Source: Alkalihalobacillus sp. BA299
GTDB taxonomy: Bacteria > Bacillota > Bacilli > Bacillales > Bacillaceae_F
Assembly (NCBI RefSeq): GCF_017745675.1
Contig: NZ_JAFLJM010000014.1
Span: forward strand, 62,001-126,000
DNA length: 64,000 nucleotides
Direction: 5' to 3'
The first letter of the stretch is position 1, and each line of letters begins with the position of its first letter. Of the stretch, positions 43,196 to 51,692 are shown piece by piece. A model generated the notes under the pieces. The model ran no database searches and was not told where the DNA came from. It worked only from the letters and a program-made list of their open reading frames with translations. A program made the position numbers and the translations under genes.

Positions 43196-44332
43196 TTAAT
43201 TGAATACCAGATTTTCTAATTCTTCTTTTCCATCCCATTCAATATAATGGAGACCTTTATTCTTATAATGTTGCTCTTTTTCTCTTAACCTTTTTTCATA
43301 TCCTTCATTATCCAACAATCCCGCTACTTCGATAATGGTATTAGGCTTATTATCAGTAAGGATGAAATCAGGAAGAAGATCATCTCCTACTGACATAATT
43401 TGCGGTTTTTTAAATGAAATTTGCTTTGACATAAGATATTTCAACATTTTTTCTTCTAAGGAAGAGTCAATAGGGATCATTGTATTTTCTTCTGCTGGAA
43501 CAAAGATAATCTCTTTATCTCGTAATATTCCATTAGAATCTTTATCTCTCCATATTACCCAATACCCAGTACTTACAGCTGCTTTGGTAAAAGTCGCTTC
43601 CTCAAATATCCATTGAGGTACTTTGTGTTCGTAAATAAATGAAGTTGGTTCAGCTAATGAATACATAGGGATAGAAATAAACTTCCCATCCTTTTGATAT
43701 TGGTCTTTCCTTCCCCATCCGACGATAAATTGATGTTTTTTAAAATGATATTTAAACTTTTCATTGGTTAAATAGAGAACACTTTTAAGATTTGTCTTAT
43801 TTACAACCGTTTCGCAACAAGCTTTATAAAGACGTTTGTCAATATTTCTTTCCTGTTCAGGTTTGAATGTATGGATCTCATATTTTTGTATTAAAGTTAA
43901 AAACAAAAAGCGTAAAGCGGATTTAGGTACAGATGGAATGCCAGGAATAGAATTAGATGTAAGTTTGGATTTTTCAGGACCCTTGTTATCCGTTTTTTCC
44001 TTCTGTTTTTTATCCTTAAGTGTACACTCAATAGTACCATCATCTAAGACGTTAATTCCTAAAGATCCCAAATGATTTCTGTACAATGTATTGTAAGTAC
44101 AGTCCTCTGAATGTTCGATATTTTTTTTAGAATTAGAAGCATTGTTCGCAGGAAAATAAACATTTCTTGAGCTCTTTTTAATGTGCATTAACGGATACTG
44201 GTTTTCTGTTTGGTTACATAAACACTCAATAGTTGCACCTTTACCATGCCACCGCTTATATAGATTAGTCCGTACATCCTCACTATAATTGGTTATATCG
44301 TACACCTTTCCATCTACTCGCCATGCAGCCAT
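43196..44332 (-). CDS. DUF1173-like protein
   Basis: A 378-aa protein with three N-terminal cysteines (ECLC near residue 36, EDC near 76) and His residues, as in DUF1173 proteins of plasmids and conjugative elements. The C terminus contains LPDFILTD...IIEVAG...HYIEWDG, which resembles a PD-(D/E)xK nuclease strand order. The start ATG follows GGGGGAGG. Function unknown; association with topoisomerase III and helicases suggests a DNA-processing or transfer role. Confidence 0.6.
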   Translation of the reverse strand: MAAWRVDGKVYDITNYSEDVRTNLYKRWHGKGATIECLCNQTENQYPLMHIKKSSRNVYFPANNASNSKKNIEHSEDCTYNTLYRNHLGSLGINVLDDGTIECTLKDKKQKEKTDNKGPEKSKLTSNSIPGIPSVPKSALRFLFLTLIQKYEIHTFKPEQERNIDKRLYKACCETVVNKTNLKSVLYLTNEKFKYHFKKHQFIVGWGRKDQYQKDGKFISIPMYSLAEPTSFIYEHKVPQWIFEEATFTKAAVSTGYWVIWRDKDSNGILRDKEIIFVPAEENTMIPIDSSLEEKMLKYLMSKQISFKKPQIMSVGDDLLPDFILTDNKPNTIIEVAGLLDNEGYEKRLREKEQHYKNKGLHYIEWDGKEELENLVFN

Positions 44333-44377
44333 TCTTCCTCCCCCTTTGATTGTTAATTTCCGTTAAGTAAACCTCCA

Positions 44378-46594
44378 TTAGTTACTTTTCTTCTTTGGAG
44401 AGACTCCCTCGAAACTAAAAGTCAATTTATTTTGATTTGAATCCCAAATTAAAAAGGCATCAAATGTATCATCTTTATTTTTCTTTTTAAATCCTTTTAT
44501 AAGTGGAGTTGTTCCCTTCATAAGAATACTTTTTACATTTGCTTGGGTAAGAGTTTTCCCTGCTATTTTCTTAGAAATAGAAAATCCGCATTGAGTTTTA
44601 GCATAGTTCTCACATCCATAGAAACTTCCTTTATCAATTACTGGACCACCACATAACTTACAATTGCCCACTATGACTTCTTGCCTACTTTCTTCAATCA
44701 TTTCTTGAAAATCCCATTGTTCCGAGCTTTTAATTGTTTCAGTGATCGTTTTAGTAACCATAGCTTTAGTTACCTCTATAAAAGAACCGTAGGTTTTTTC
44801 TCCCTTACTGATTTTACTTAAAGCAACCTCCCATTGCCCGGTCATTAAAGGCGAGGTTAGGATTCCATTAGAATATTTTAGTGCTTCAATTAACATTCTT
44901 CCTTTTGATGTAAGATAAACTTGATTTTTCTTTACAGAAATATATTTTTGTTTTTGGATCTGTTCGATAATTCCTGCTCTTGTAGCTTCTGTACCTAATG
45001 CAAAGTCGCTATTTTTATATCCTTCTTTATCTGAGGATTCAACCGTACTTCCAGCATTCTTCATAACACTGATTAATGAACCTAATGTAAATTGTGGTTT
45101 GGATTGAGTCTTACCTTCCTTATATGAGGTAGATTGAACAACCCCACTTTCATTTACCTGTAAAGGTGGAAGAGTATTGTTTTCCTCTGATTCTTCTGAT
45201 TGGCCCCCTTCATGTTTTTCCTCTCCCGATGGATAAATAACTTTCTTCCATCCTTCCTCGACTACTACTTTCCCTTTTGTTAAAAAAGAAAAGTTTTCAT
45301 CTGCAACCGTAATAATAGAGGATATATCAAATGAAGCATCCGGAAAATGTGCAGCAATCACACGACGAGCAATCATATCATAAATATTGGACTCTGCCTG
45401 GGATAAGCTTGAGAGATTTGGTATCTGGTCGGTTACAATTATTGCATGGTGATCATCAACCCCCTCATTGTCGACATACCGTTTATTCCCCATAAGACTT
45501 TCAATAGGAGCGGGTAATAATGATTGATACAAAGGAACAGAAGCTAATTTCTCTAAAATATTAGGGAATTCACTTGCTTCTTCTTCTGTAACAACCTCTG
45601 GACTCGACCGCGGGTAACTGATATACCCTTTTTCGTATAAAGATTGGGCAATATCTAAGGTTTGCTTTGGACTGTATTTGAAGCGTTTATTCCCTTCCTC
45701 TTGTAAGGATGATAAATTATAAAATCTTGGTGGTTTATAATCTTTTCTTTCAGAATCAATCGAATAGACATAAGCGGGTTTATCTTTAATAACTACCATT
45801 AAAGCTTCTGCTTTTTGTTTATAAAATATATGGTCTGTTTCGCCTTTAAACCATTTTCCTCTGTATGTATGCCCATTAATATTAAAATCAGCATATACAT
45901 CCCAATAAGGTTTAGATTTGAAATTTTCTATATGAATTTCTCTATCATAGATAATTGAAAGCAAAGGTGTCTGTATTCTCCCTACACTAAAAGCTCCTAA
46001 TGAACGGTCAACTCCCTTTTGCTGCATTAGAATACTGGCACACCTTGACATATTAATTCCTACCAACCAGTCACTATGTTGTCTGGATAATGCTTCGTCG
46101 TAAAGGGATTTATATTCCTTATTATCCTTAAGGTTAGAAAATGCCTTCTTAACCGCACCTGCAGTAAGTGAAGTTGTCCATAGTCGCTTAACAGGCTTAC
46201 GTTTAAAATTCGTTACGTTAATAACTTCATCGACTAAAAGTTGACCTTCCCTTGCTGGATCACCAGCGTTAATGATTTCCATTGTAGTAGATTCATTAAT
46301 ATATTTCTTAATGGTATTGAACACAGTCTTTTTATTAGAAACAACATTTAATTGAAACTTAGGGTTAGGTATAATTGGTAAATGTTCTAATTTCCACTCT
46401 GCATATTCTTCTGAATACTCCTTAGCTTCAGCCAGCTCCATGATATGGCCTACACACCAAACAATTCTAGCGCCTTTAGGAAATGTTTCACACGGAGAGA
46501 TAATGTAACAATCTTTTTGCTTTTTACCACCGAAAGGAAGAGATAACCGCTCTGCTTGACTCGGCTTTTCGGCAATTATTAATACGGACGGCAT
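44378..46594 (-). CDS. topB: DNA topoisomerase III (TopB-type)
   Basis: A 738-aa type IA topoisomerase. N-terminal Toprim (LIIAEKPSQAERLS, then INAGDPAREGQLLVDE near residue 110), GRIQTPLLS, the active-site block GYISYPRSSPEV (catalytic Tyr about residue 330) and DHHAIIVTD. A C-terminal zinc-ribbon (CKLCGGPV...CENY...C) and an OB-like tail follow. Such enzymes decatenate plasmid copies. The second Asp of the usual Toprim DxD appears as Ala (GDPAREG), which may lower Mg2+ binding or be normal for this subfamily. Confidence 0.93.
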   Translation of the reverse strand: MPSVLIIAEKPSQAERLSLPFGGKKQKDCYIISPCETFPKGARIVWCVGHIMELAEAKEYSEEYAEWKLEHLPIIPNPKFQLNVVSNKKTVFNTIKKYINESTTMEIINAGDPAREGQLLVDEVINVTNFKRKPVKRLWTTSLTAGAVKKAFSNLKDNKEYKSLYDEALSRQHSDWLVGINMSRCASILMQQKGVDRSLGAFSVGRIQTPLLSIIYDREIHIENFKSKPYWDVYADFNINGHTYRGKWFKGETDHIFYKQKAEALMVVIKDKPAYVYSIDSERKDYKPPRFYNLSSLQEEGNKRFKYSPKQTLDIAQSLYEKGYISYPRSSPEVVTEEEASEFPNILEKLASVPLYQSLLPAPIESLMGNKRYVDNEGVDDHHAIIVTDQIPNLSSLSQAESNIYDMIARRVIAAHFPDASFDISSIITVADENFSFLTKGKVVVEEGWKKVIYPSGEEKHEGGQSEESEENNTLPPLQVNESGVVQSTSYKEGKTQSKPQFTLGSLISVMKNAGSTVESSDKEGYKNSDFALGTEATRAGIIEQIQKQKYISVKKNQVYLTSKGRMLIEALKYSNGILTSPLMTGQWEVALSKISKGEKTYGSFIEVTKAMVTKTITETIKSSEQWDFQEMIEESRQEVIVGNCKLCGGPVIDKGSFYGCENYAKTQCGFSISKKIAGKTLTQANVKSILMKGTTPLIKGFKKKNKDDTFDAFLIWDSNQNKLTFSFEGVSPKKKSN

Positions 46595-46632
46595 TTCCCG
46601 GTCAACCTCCTTTTTTATTTTTAAAAATAACA

Positions 46633-46663
46633 GAAAGCTAATAACGATTCGCTATCAGCTTTT
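46633..46663 (-). terminator. Terminator-like hairpin upstream of topB
   Basis: Minus strand AAAGCTGATAGCG/CGTTATTAGCTTT then TGTTATTTTT, between the DUF2187 gene and topB in the same direction. Confidence 0.6.
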
Positions 46664-46874
46664 ACCTTACAATCTTGTAATTATCATGAGATACGACTGT
46701 CTTATTATTCTCATAAGCTAACTCTATGTGAGCTTGTGGGTCCAAAAATTGAACCATAACTGTCTTTTCACGGAGCATAATAACCCTTCCTCTATAGGTG
46801 TTTTCTTTTCTAGTAAATTCAACAATATCAGTTAGTTGAGCTTGTTTCTTTGGTTTTAAAATAGATTTTTTCAT
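46662..46874 (-). CDS. DUF2187 family (KOW-like) protein
   Basis: About 70 aa, start taken at MKKSILK. The pattern DIVEFTRKENTYRGRVIMLRE...TVVSHDNYKIVR matches DUF2187 (YkvS-like) small proteins of Bacillus. The fold is a small beta barrel, probably nucleic-acid binding. Its stop overlaps the terminator hairpin upstream of topB. Confidence 0.75.
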   Translation of the reverse strand: MKKSILKPKKQAQLTDIVEFTRKENTYRGRVIMLREKTVMVQFLDPQAHIELAYENNKTVVSHDNYKIVR

Positions 46875-46913
46875 AACTAACAATACCTCTTTTATTTTTT
46901 CATAGATTTCCAA

Positions 46914-47108
46914 TTAACTAACTTTCTTACGGCGTTGTAACTCACATTGGATTTCCTTAATTTCTTCAATAAGCATTGTAGAATACTCAAATTCATAGTT
47001 TGCTTTTGCGATTTTTAATCGTTCCTTTTTAAGAGCAAGACTCTCCCTCATTTCCGATGTTGTCATTTCTTGATATCGAAGTAATAATTTATCTTCCATC
47101 TTTCTCAT
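46914..47108 (-). CDS. Small helical protein (64 aa)
   Basis: A 64-aa charged helical protein behind AAAGGAG; the ORF meets the longest reading of the DUF2187 ORF. Coiled-coil potential. Not recognised. Confidence 0.5.
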   Translation of the reverse strand: MRKMEDKLLLRYQEMTTSEMRESLALKKERLKIAKANYEFEYSTMLIEEIKEIQCELQRRKKVS

Positions 47109-47140
47109 AAAAAATAACTCCTTTTACTAAAAAGTTAAGA

Positions 47141-47380
47141 TTAAACAACAATTAATCCGTTTCGAACAAAGACTATAAGTAAGAACACATTGATGATTAT
47201 TAAAAGACCAGTTATAGAGTATTCAATTAATGAACCTGTTTTAAAAGTCACCAGAAATCGAAAATATGTTTTTGAAAAAGGATATAAAATAGGAATCCCA
47301 CGTTTTGTAAAATAATCAGCAATCAGGTGAGAGATAATTCCAACGATAAAACCATTCAGATAATATAAATCCCAGTCCAT
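47141..47380 (-). CDS. YdjM-family membrane hydrolase, C-terminal half
   Basis: A 79-aa ORF with FIVGIISHLIADYFTKRGIPILYPF, which matches the second half of YdjM-type predicted metal-dependent membrane hydrolases (HxxAD...GxPxLxP). It overlaps the preceding half gene by 25 bases in the -1 frame and lacks a good ribosome site. It is joined to the N-terminal half if one A is added to ATAAAAAGATGG. Confidence 0.7.
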   Translation of the reverse strand: MDWDLYYLNGFIVGIISHLIADYFTKRGIPILYPFSKTYFRFLVTFKTGSLIEYSITGLLIIINVFLLIVFVRNGLIVV

Positions 47381-47670
47381 CTTTTTATAAGAATCATCCC
47401 AACTACATAGACCAAAGCAACAAATAGTATTGAGTGGAAAAACTTACGATGGCCAAAGATGATACTAAGTGGAATAGATATCATTTTTGTTCTTCGTCCT
47501 AGATAACTATTCGATTTATCTATATCTGGAAAGATTGATCCAATTAAAACTAAAGAAAAGTAAATTAGAGTTGAAAATAAATGGTCCGGTACTTTACCCA
47601 AAAGATTAAGTATGGTGATTCCGATAATCCCCCATAGAAACCCAAAAGCTTTATGCCCTGGTGCTAACAT
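47356..47670 (-). CDS. YdjM-family membrane hydrolase, N-terminal half
   Basis: A 104-aa ORF with three hydrophobic segments, an N-terminal APGH and the motif FPDIDKSNSYLGRRTK...GHRKFFHS, characteristic of YdjM (LexA-regulated in E. coli). It terminates early; the following frame carries the rest of the family. The whole would be about 175 aa. Its catalytic activity is unproven for the family. Confidence 0.75.
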   Translation of the reverse strand: MLAPGHKAFGFLWGIIGITILNLLGKVPDHLFSTLIYFSLVLIGSIFPDIDKSNSYLGRRTKMISIPLSIIFGHRKFFHSILFVALVYVVGMILIKRWTGIYII

Positions 47671-47697
47671 ATTAGTTCTCCTTCCTTCTAAGGTTTC

Positions 47698-47883
47698 TTA
47701 TGATGTTTTTCTATTTATTCCATAATGATTTCGTATTAAATCCACTACATTTTTTATTTCTATTTCAAGTTCATCTTCAGATAGTTCATACAACTGTTTA
47801 CCATCATTTCTTTTGTAAATCCCTAATTCAATTAAAGAATGGATCATTTTTTCTTTTCGTTCATTTTTAGTACAATTACTCAT
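47698..47883 (-). CDS. Small Fur-regulated-type basic/acidic protein (61 aa)
   Basis: A 61-aa soluble helical protein (MIHSLIELGIYKRNDGKQLYEL). This resembles the small Fur-regulated basic protein (FbpA) shape of Bacillus, but I cannot confirm it. Cotranscribed with the DUF2325 gene just upstream. Confidence 0.45.
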   Translation of the reverse strand: MSNCTKNERKEKMIHSLIELGIYKRNDGKQLYELSEDELEIEIKNVVDLIRNHYGINRKTS

Positions 47884-47899
47884 TTTGAAAACTCCCTTA

Positions 47900-48214
47900 T
47901 TATGCTGCAGCTTTACTAACGGCTTCTACTCCCTTTTGAATCGCTAGTGATGCTCCAAATCCATGTTGAAAAATGACAGGTTTATCAAATTCTTTGCAAA
48001 GCTTCTTCACTATATCCATTGTGATGTGTCCACAAGCACCCAGCATGATAATGACACAATCTGATTTCTTGACGATATTTTTGAAATCTTTTTTTACGCC
48101 TCCATTCCTGGTTTTACCGTTATGGAAGAGTACATTACAATTAAATTTCTTTCCTACCTTAATAAAAGTTTGTTCCTGGCTACCGCCTATAATTGCAATT
48201 GTTTGTTTTTTCAT
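47900..48214 (-). CDS. DUF2325 family protein
   Basis: A 104-aa protein. IAIIGGSQEQTFIKVGKKFN at the N terminus is a Rossmann-like nucleotide-binding loop, followed by GKTRNGGVKKDFKNIVKKSDCVIIMLGACGH in order (quoted in parts: GKTRNGG, KKDFKNIVKKSDCVII). This is the DUF2325 pattern. It is common in Bacillaceae plasmids. The ligand is unknown. Confidence 0.75.
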   Translation of the reverse strand: MKKQTIAIIGGSQEQTFIKVGKKFNCNVLFHNGKTRNGGVKKDFKNIVKKSDCVIIMLGACGHITMDIVKKLCKEFDKPVIFQHGFGASLAIQKGVEAVSKAAA

Positions 48215-48314
48215 AATTCCAACACTCCTTATTTATATTTATAACACTTGTTGTATGTTTTGAACTATTGTAAGTGAATAATACTATAGGGAAGTTGTAT
48301 TTGTCAAATAATTT

Positions 48315-49004
48315 TTAATTGTTAAACAATTTATCTAACTCACATTCATTAGGTAAGGTAGTCCACCCTCTTTTAACCGCAATAATTACAGCTGTAGTAC
48401 GATCACTAACTTTTAACTTTTTTAAGATATTCGCAACATGAACTTTAGCAGTTTTATCACTAATTCCTAACTCTTCACTCAGAATTGTGTTGTTGTAACC
48501 CTTTGCTAATAAATCGAGAACTTCCCATTCCCTGTTGGTTAATAACCCTAGTGGTCGCTTCTTCATTTGAACTAATTTCGACTTATTTTCTAAACCCGAT
48601 ACTTCCATATATTCCTTCAAAAGCAAATCGGAAATTTGATGATGAAAAAAGGTACATCCTTTTAAAATGACACTCATTCCATATAGTAATTCTTTTGTTC
48701 TCATGCTTTTTAACATATATCCGCTTATTCCATGCCGGATAGATTTAAGAACTATTGAAGGATTTACTTCATTAGTAAAAACCACAACAGACACATTCCT
48801 AGAAATAAAAAATTCCATTAAATCAAAAACCCTTTGTGTCTGAACCGATAAATCGATGATTAGAAAATCGGGAATATCATCCTTGAGTTTTTCAATTTCA
48901 TAACTTCCGTAAGTTTTTATACTATGAAAAATGTTTTGAATGGATAATATTTGTTTTAGACCATCCCTTAAAAGAGTTTGATCATCTAGTATTGCTAACC
49001 TCAC
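48315..49004 (-). CDS. NarL/FixJ-type response regulator, orphan
   Basis: A 229-aa protein. Receiver domain: LAILDDQTLLRDGL, FLIIDLSVQ (phosphoacceptor Asp near residue 53), VVVFTNE and GYMLKSM (conserved Lys). C-terminal LuxR HTH: LTNREWEVLDLLAKGYNN...SDKTAKVHVANILKKLKV. All phosphorylation residues are present. No sensor kinase is nearby, so it must be served by a host kinase. It could sense host state for the element. Confidence 0.85.
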   Translation of the reverse strand: MRLAILDDQTLLRDGLKQILSIQNIFHSIKTYGSYEIEKLKDDIPDFLIIDLSVQTQRVFDLMEFFISRNVSVVVFTNEVNPSIVLKSIRHGISGYMLKSMRTKELLYGMSVILKGCTFFHHQISDLLLKEYMEVSGLENKSKLVQMKKRPLGLLTNREWEVLDLLAKGYNNTILSEELGISDKTAKVHVANILKKLKVSDRTTAVIIAVKRGWTTLPNECELDKLFNN

Positions 49005-49045
49005 TTTTACCTACCCCTTACATTAAAAACCCTAAAAAAAGCAAA

Positions 49046-49084
49046 ACAGCCCTAAGGTACGAATTTATCGTAACTTAGGGCTGT
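49046..49084 (-). terminator. Intrinsic terminator of riboswitch operon
   Basis: ACAGCCCTAAG...CTTAGGGCTGT stem with T-run on the minus strand, 60 bp after the 49147 gene. Confidence 0.8.
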
Positions 49085-49146
49085 CCCTTTAGAGATATCA
49101 AATTTTTATAATTTTAATTATACCTTATTTTCCATCCTTTACACAA

Positions 49147-49779
49147 TTACTTTCCCCAATTAGAAGGCTTTGGAGCTGAAAGCATTTCAATCTTTCCATT
49201 TATCAATAAAACATATTGGCCCCAGCCTTGTTCATCTACATACCATGCCATTCTAGATTTCAAAGGAATTGATGATTCGTGATCATGTAAAGGAAATGGA
49301 GATTTGTAGATTTTTTTTCCCCAGCCAGTTTCAACATTACCTTCCGGGTTAACAGCTACAAATCGTTTTTTTGATTTATTTATTACCCAGCAGCCAAAAG
49401 ACTTATCTGGTGAAACATACCATATAGCATCATCTCTATTAGAACTAAAATCAGGCTCCATTGGATACTTAGATTGTTCCTCAGAAAATTTATCGCCCAT
49501 TAGTTCAAACAGAAAATTCTCATCGTCAAATTCAACTGTAAAATCATCTTCAATTAACTCATAAATTTCTTCATCATCTTCTTCCAATGTCCAGTCACTA
49601 AACTTTTGGCATCGGAGTACGGTTTTAGGATCATCAGCTTCAATATTCTTGAAAATCCCACATTTCTGAGTGCGCGAATCAAAATAGAAGCAATGAGTAC
49701 GGCAAGTTTTCGTTTCTTTTTCAAATTTATGTTCAACATTTTGTTTAACAGTATTATCAACAACAACCTTTAAGTGCAT
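49147..49779 (-). CDS. Hypothetical protein, riboswitch operon
   Basis: A 210-aa protein. The N-terminal part has four Cys (TCRTHCFYFD...KCGIF...RC) that may bind metal; an acidic middle follows (residues 70-100), then Trp-rich segments (AIWYVSPDKSFGCWVINK). Strong AAGGAGG. It is the second gene behind the c-di-GMP riboswitch. No family recognised. Confidence 0.5.
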   Translation of the reverse strand: MHLKVVVDNTVKQNVEHKFEKETKTCRTHCFYFDSRTQKCGIFKNIEADDPKTVLRCQKFSDWTLEEDDEEIYELIEDDFTVEFDDENFLFELMGDKFSEEQSKYPMEPDFSSNRDDAIWYVSPDKSFGCWVINKSKKRFVAVNPEGNVETGWGKKIYKSPFPLHDHESSIPLKSRMAWYVDEQGWGQYVLLINGKIEMLSAPKPSNWGK

Positions 49780-49809
49780 AGGTTTAACCTCCTTGAATAC
49801 GATAGGAGG

Positions 49810-50385
49810 TTAAACAACTTTAAAGAGAAGCGGAATAACCCCCGATAGTACACCTAATATTAAAGCACCTACAAATAAACCCTTTGACCATCGGAAATAC
49901 TCCGGATGATCAGATACAACTTTATGTAAAAGTCGAATGTATAGACCAACAAGTATCATACCTATTGCTGCCCAAAATGAGACTGCTTTTAAAAATCCAA
50001 CGGTGTCACTTACAATCAGTGTAATTCCCACAGCATTTGTTGTCAAGAAAATAATCGGTCCAATTCTTAAAATTAAAAGTGCAATAAAAGAAAAGACCAT
50101 AGTTCCCGTAGCCCATTTCATCCATTGACCTGTCTTGGTAATGATAGCAAATGCCATACTAATTATGGCTGCAATAAATAAAATGGTTAACATGTTGATA
50201 CCAAAGTTATAAACGGGACCTATCCAAGAGTCGAACGATTGAGAAAATCCTAATAAATCTGAAGTGTCTTTCTTTTCAATTACATGATTATTCTCTTTTG
50301 GATCTTTAATAAAATTAGGTAAATTATTATTAGCGTTAGCAAGCACCCACGACATATATTTAATATCAACAAGTATCGACGACAT
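49810..50385 (-). CDS. Multi-pass membrane protein, c-di-GMP-riboswitch controlled
   Basis: A 191-aa protein with about four to five transmembrane helices from residue 65 to the C terminus. It resembles conjugation or secretion channel components (TrbL/VirB6-like topology) only in general shape. It is the first gene behind the aptamer and terminator at 50413-50541. A role in transfer, biofilm or surface functions is inferred from regulation by c-di-GMP. Confidence 0.55.
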   Translation of the reverse strand: MSSILVDIKYMSWVLANANNNLPNFIKDPKENNHVIEKKDTSDLLGFSQSFDSWIGPVYNFGINMLTILFIAAIISMAFAIITKTGQWMKWATGTMVFSFIALLILRIGPIIFLTTNAVGITLIVSDTVGFLKAVSFWAAIGMILVGLYIRLLHKVVSDHPEYFRWSKGLFVGALILGVLSGVIPLLFKVV

Positions 50386-50412
50386 TTAGTTAACCTCCCT
50401 CCTTTTTTGCAT

Positions 50413-50441
50413 AAAAAAATACTATACCCGAAATATAGCAC
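50413..50441 (-). terminator. Riboswitch terminator
   Basis: Minus strand TGCTATA-TTTCGGG-TATAGTA then TTTTTTT, between the aptamer and the AGGAGGG ribosome site of the 49810 gene. It is the likely expression platform. Confidence 0.7.
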
Positions 50442-50454
50442 TTAAGTAACTGAC

Positions 50455-50541
50455 TATTTCCGGCAACTGGCTGGCATATCCAATGATTGATAAACCCCTC
50501 TAGTTTTGCGTCCCAGCGTTTCCACTGGTTTGCCTTTATCG
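50455..50541 (-). promoter_or_regulatory. Cyclic-di-GMP-I (GEMM) riboswitch aptamer
   Basis: Minus strand contains GGCAAACC, a CCAGTG-GAAA-CGCTGG tetraloop hairpin, GGGACGCAAA and ATGCCAGCCAGTTGCC, the ordered conserved blocks of GEMM-I. The GAAA tetraloop and the GGGACGCAAA segment are diagnostic. An extended -10 (TGTTATAAC) lies about 25 bases upstream. The unit includes two genes, 49810 and 49147. Confidence 0.85.
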
Positions 50542-50620
50542 TATTTTTTTGAGTTTGTTATAACAGAATAATCAATACCGACGTTTCATTATGCTGTGAT
50601 AAAAAACTAAATCTTAACTA

Positions 50621-51310
50621 CTAAACTTCTTCTCTTTCATACTCATATCTAGCTCTCATACATTCTTCTCGCATATCAAACCTCATTTGCCCTTTAATAA
50701 TTGGCAATTTAAAGTAAATGCTATGCTCGTCGGCACTTTGTTCATGGATGACTTCATATGTAGCTAACCACTGTTCTAGTATTTGGCTATTAAATGCGTT
50801 GGTTTCAAACAAAGAATTAACTTTGTCTAAGTCTAATTCCATATCAACCGTTACATTACATAATCTATAATTCTGATAAATAAATTCAATAGATTTTATA
50901 TATTGATAGAATGGTACAAGTTTTTTGTATTGAGAGTAAAGAAAACCACGGATTTTAACCTTTTCCGTATTTTCATTTAAGATATCCTGTTTATTGGGTA
51001 CAGTTATGTTCACACTAACACTAACAGAGCTAAAATCCATACAACCATCTGGTAAAACAGTAGTTGATATTTTCATGTTAGAGTTAAATCGTTTGGCTAA
51101 TCTTGCTATACAGAAGGAATCAACACTTAATACATCTTCATATAGATTTTCATAAAATTCTTCCTCATGGATAATACTACCTATTCCTTTTGTATCCATT
51201 AAGACATCTTTTTTATGTTTGTTATATCTAAAATCTACTTCTTTTATACTATTTTCCTTGAGTTGCTGCTTGATTATGTGTTTTTTTATCTTCCTTTCAT
51301 TCAATAACAT
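50621..51310 (-). CDS. Hypothetical protein (229 aa)
   Basis: A 229-aa protein, basic at the N terminus (RKIKKHIIKQQLK), then strand-rich with several SVSVNITV-type repeats. Ribosome site AGGAGGGG. Not recognised. Between the riboswitch and the 51693 gene. Confidence 0.5.
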   Translation of the reverse strand: MLLNERKIKKHIIKQQLKENSIKEVDFRYNKHKKDVLMDTKGIGSIIHEEEFYENLYEDVLSVDSFCIARLAKRFNSNMKISTTVLPDGCMDFSSVSVSVNITVPNKQDILNENTEKVKIRGFLYSQYKKLVPFYQYIKSIEFIYQNYRLCNVTVDMELDLDKVNSLFETNAFNSQILEQWLATYEVIHEQSADEHSIYFKLPIIKGQMRFDMREECMRARYEYEREEV

Positions 51311-51597
51311 TGACGTTCCCCTCCTAGACTATTTTTCCTAGTCAAATGAAAGTTTCTCATTTTTATATCGGTAAAATACTGTGTCTTTTTAACGATTTTC
51401 CTGTTTATCTGACAATATTATACTTATTGTGCCACTTTTTCGCTATTTTTTTCGTAAAACTTAACATTTTTTAGTATTAAAGGACTATGGAAAATTAGGA
51501 AAAACACCCCGTTTTTTTAATGCTTATATTAACGTAATTTTCCCAAAAATATAAAGTATTCTAAAATCTAATCTCTCCTTTTAATATTTGATAGGTT

Positions 51598-51685
51598 ACT
51601 CCTACTTAAAAATGACAAATGACAAGTTTTTATCCCTTTTAAGTAGGAGGCGACAAAAAGCTATTATAGTCGCTCTCCCCTGAAA
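51598..51685. repeat. Long inverted repeats in 51.3-51.7 kb gap
   Basis: CTCCTACTTAAAA/TTTTAAGTAGGAG (13-bp arms, 51598-51650) followed by a GCGAC...GTCGC hairpin near 51652-51676. The rest of 51.31-51.69 kb is AT-rich with no gene. Could be a terminator pair, or part of an origin of transfer. Confidence 0.5.
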
Positions 51686-51692
51686 ATTTAAC

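Noticed and set aside
44378..46594. topB as part of a recognisable conjugation (T4SS) locus
   Set aside because: No relaxase, coupling protein or VirB4-type ATPase is seen in this window, so transfer ability cannot be claimed.
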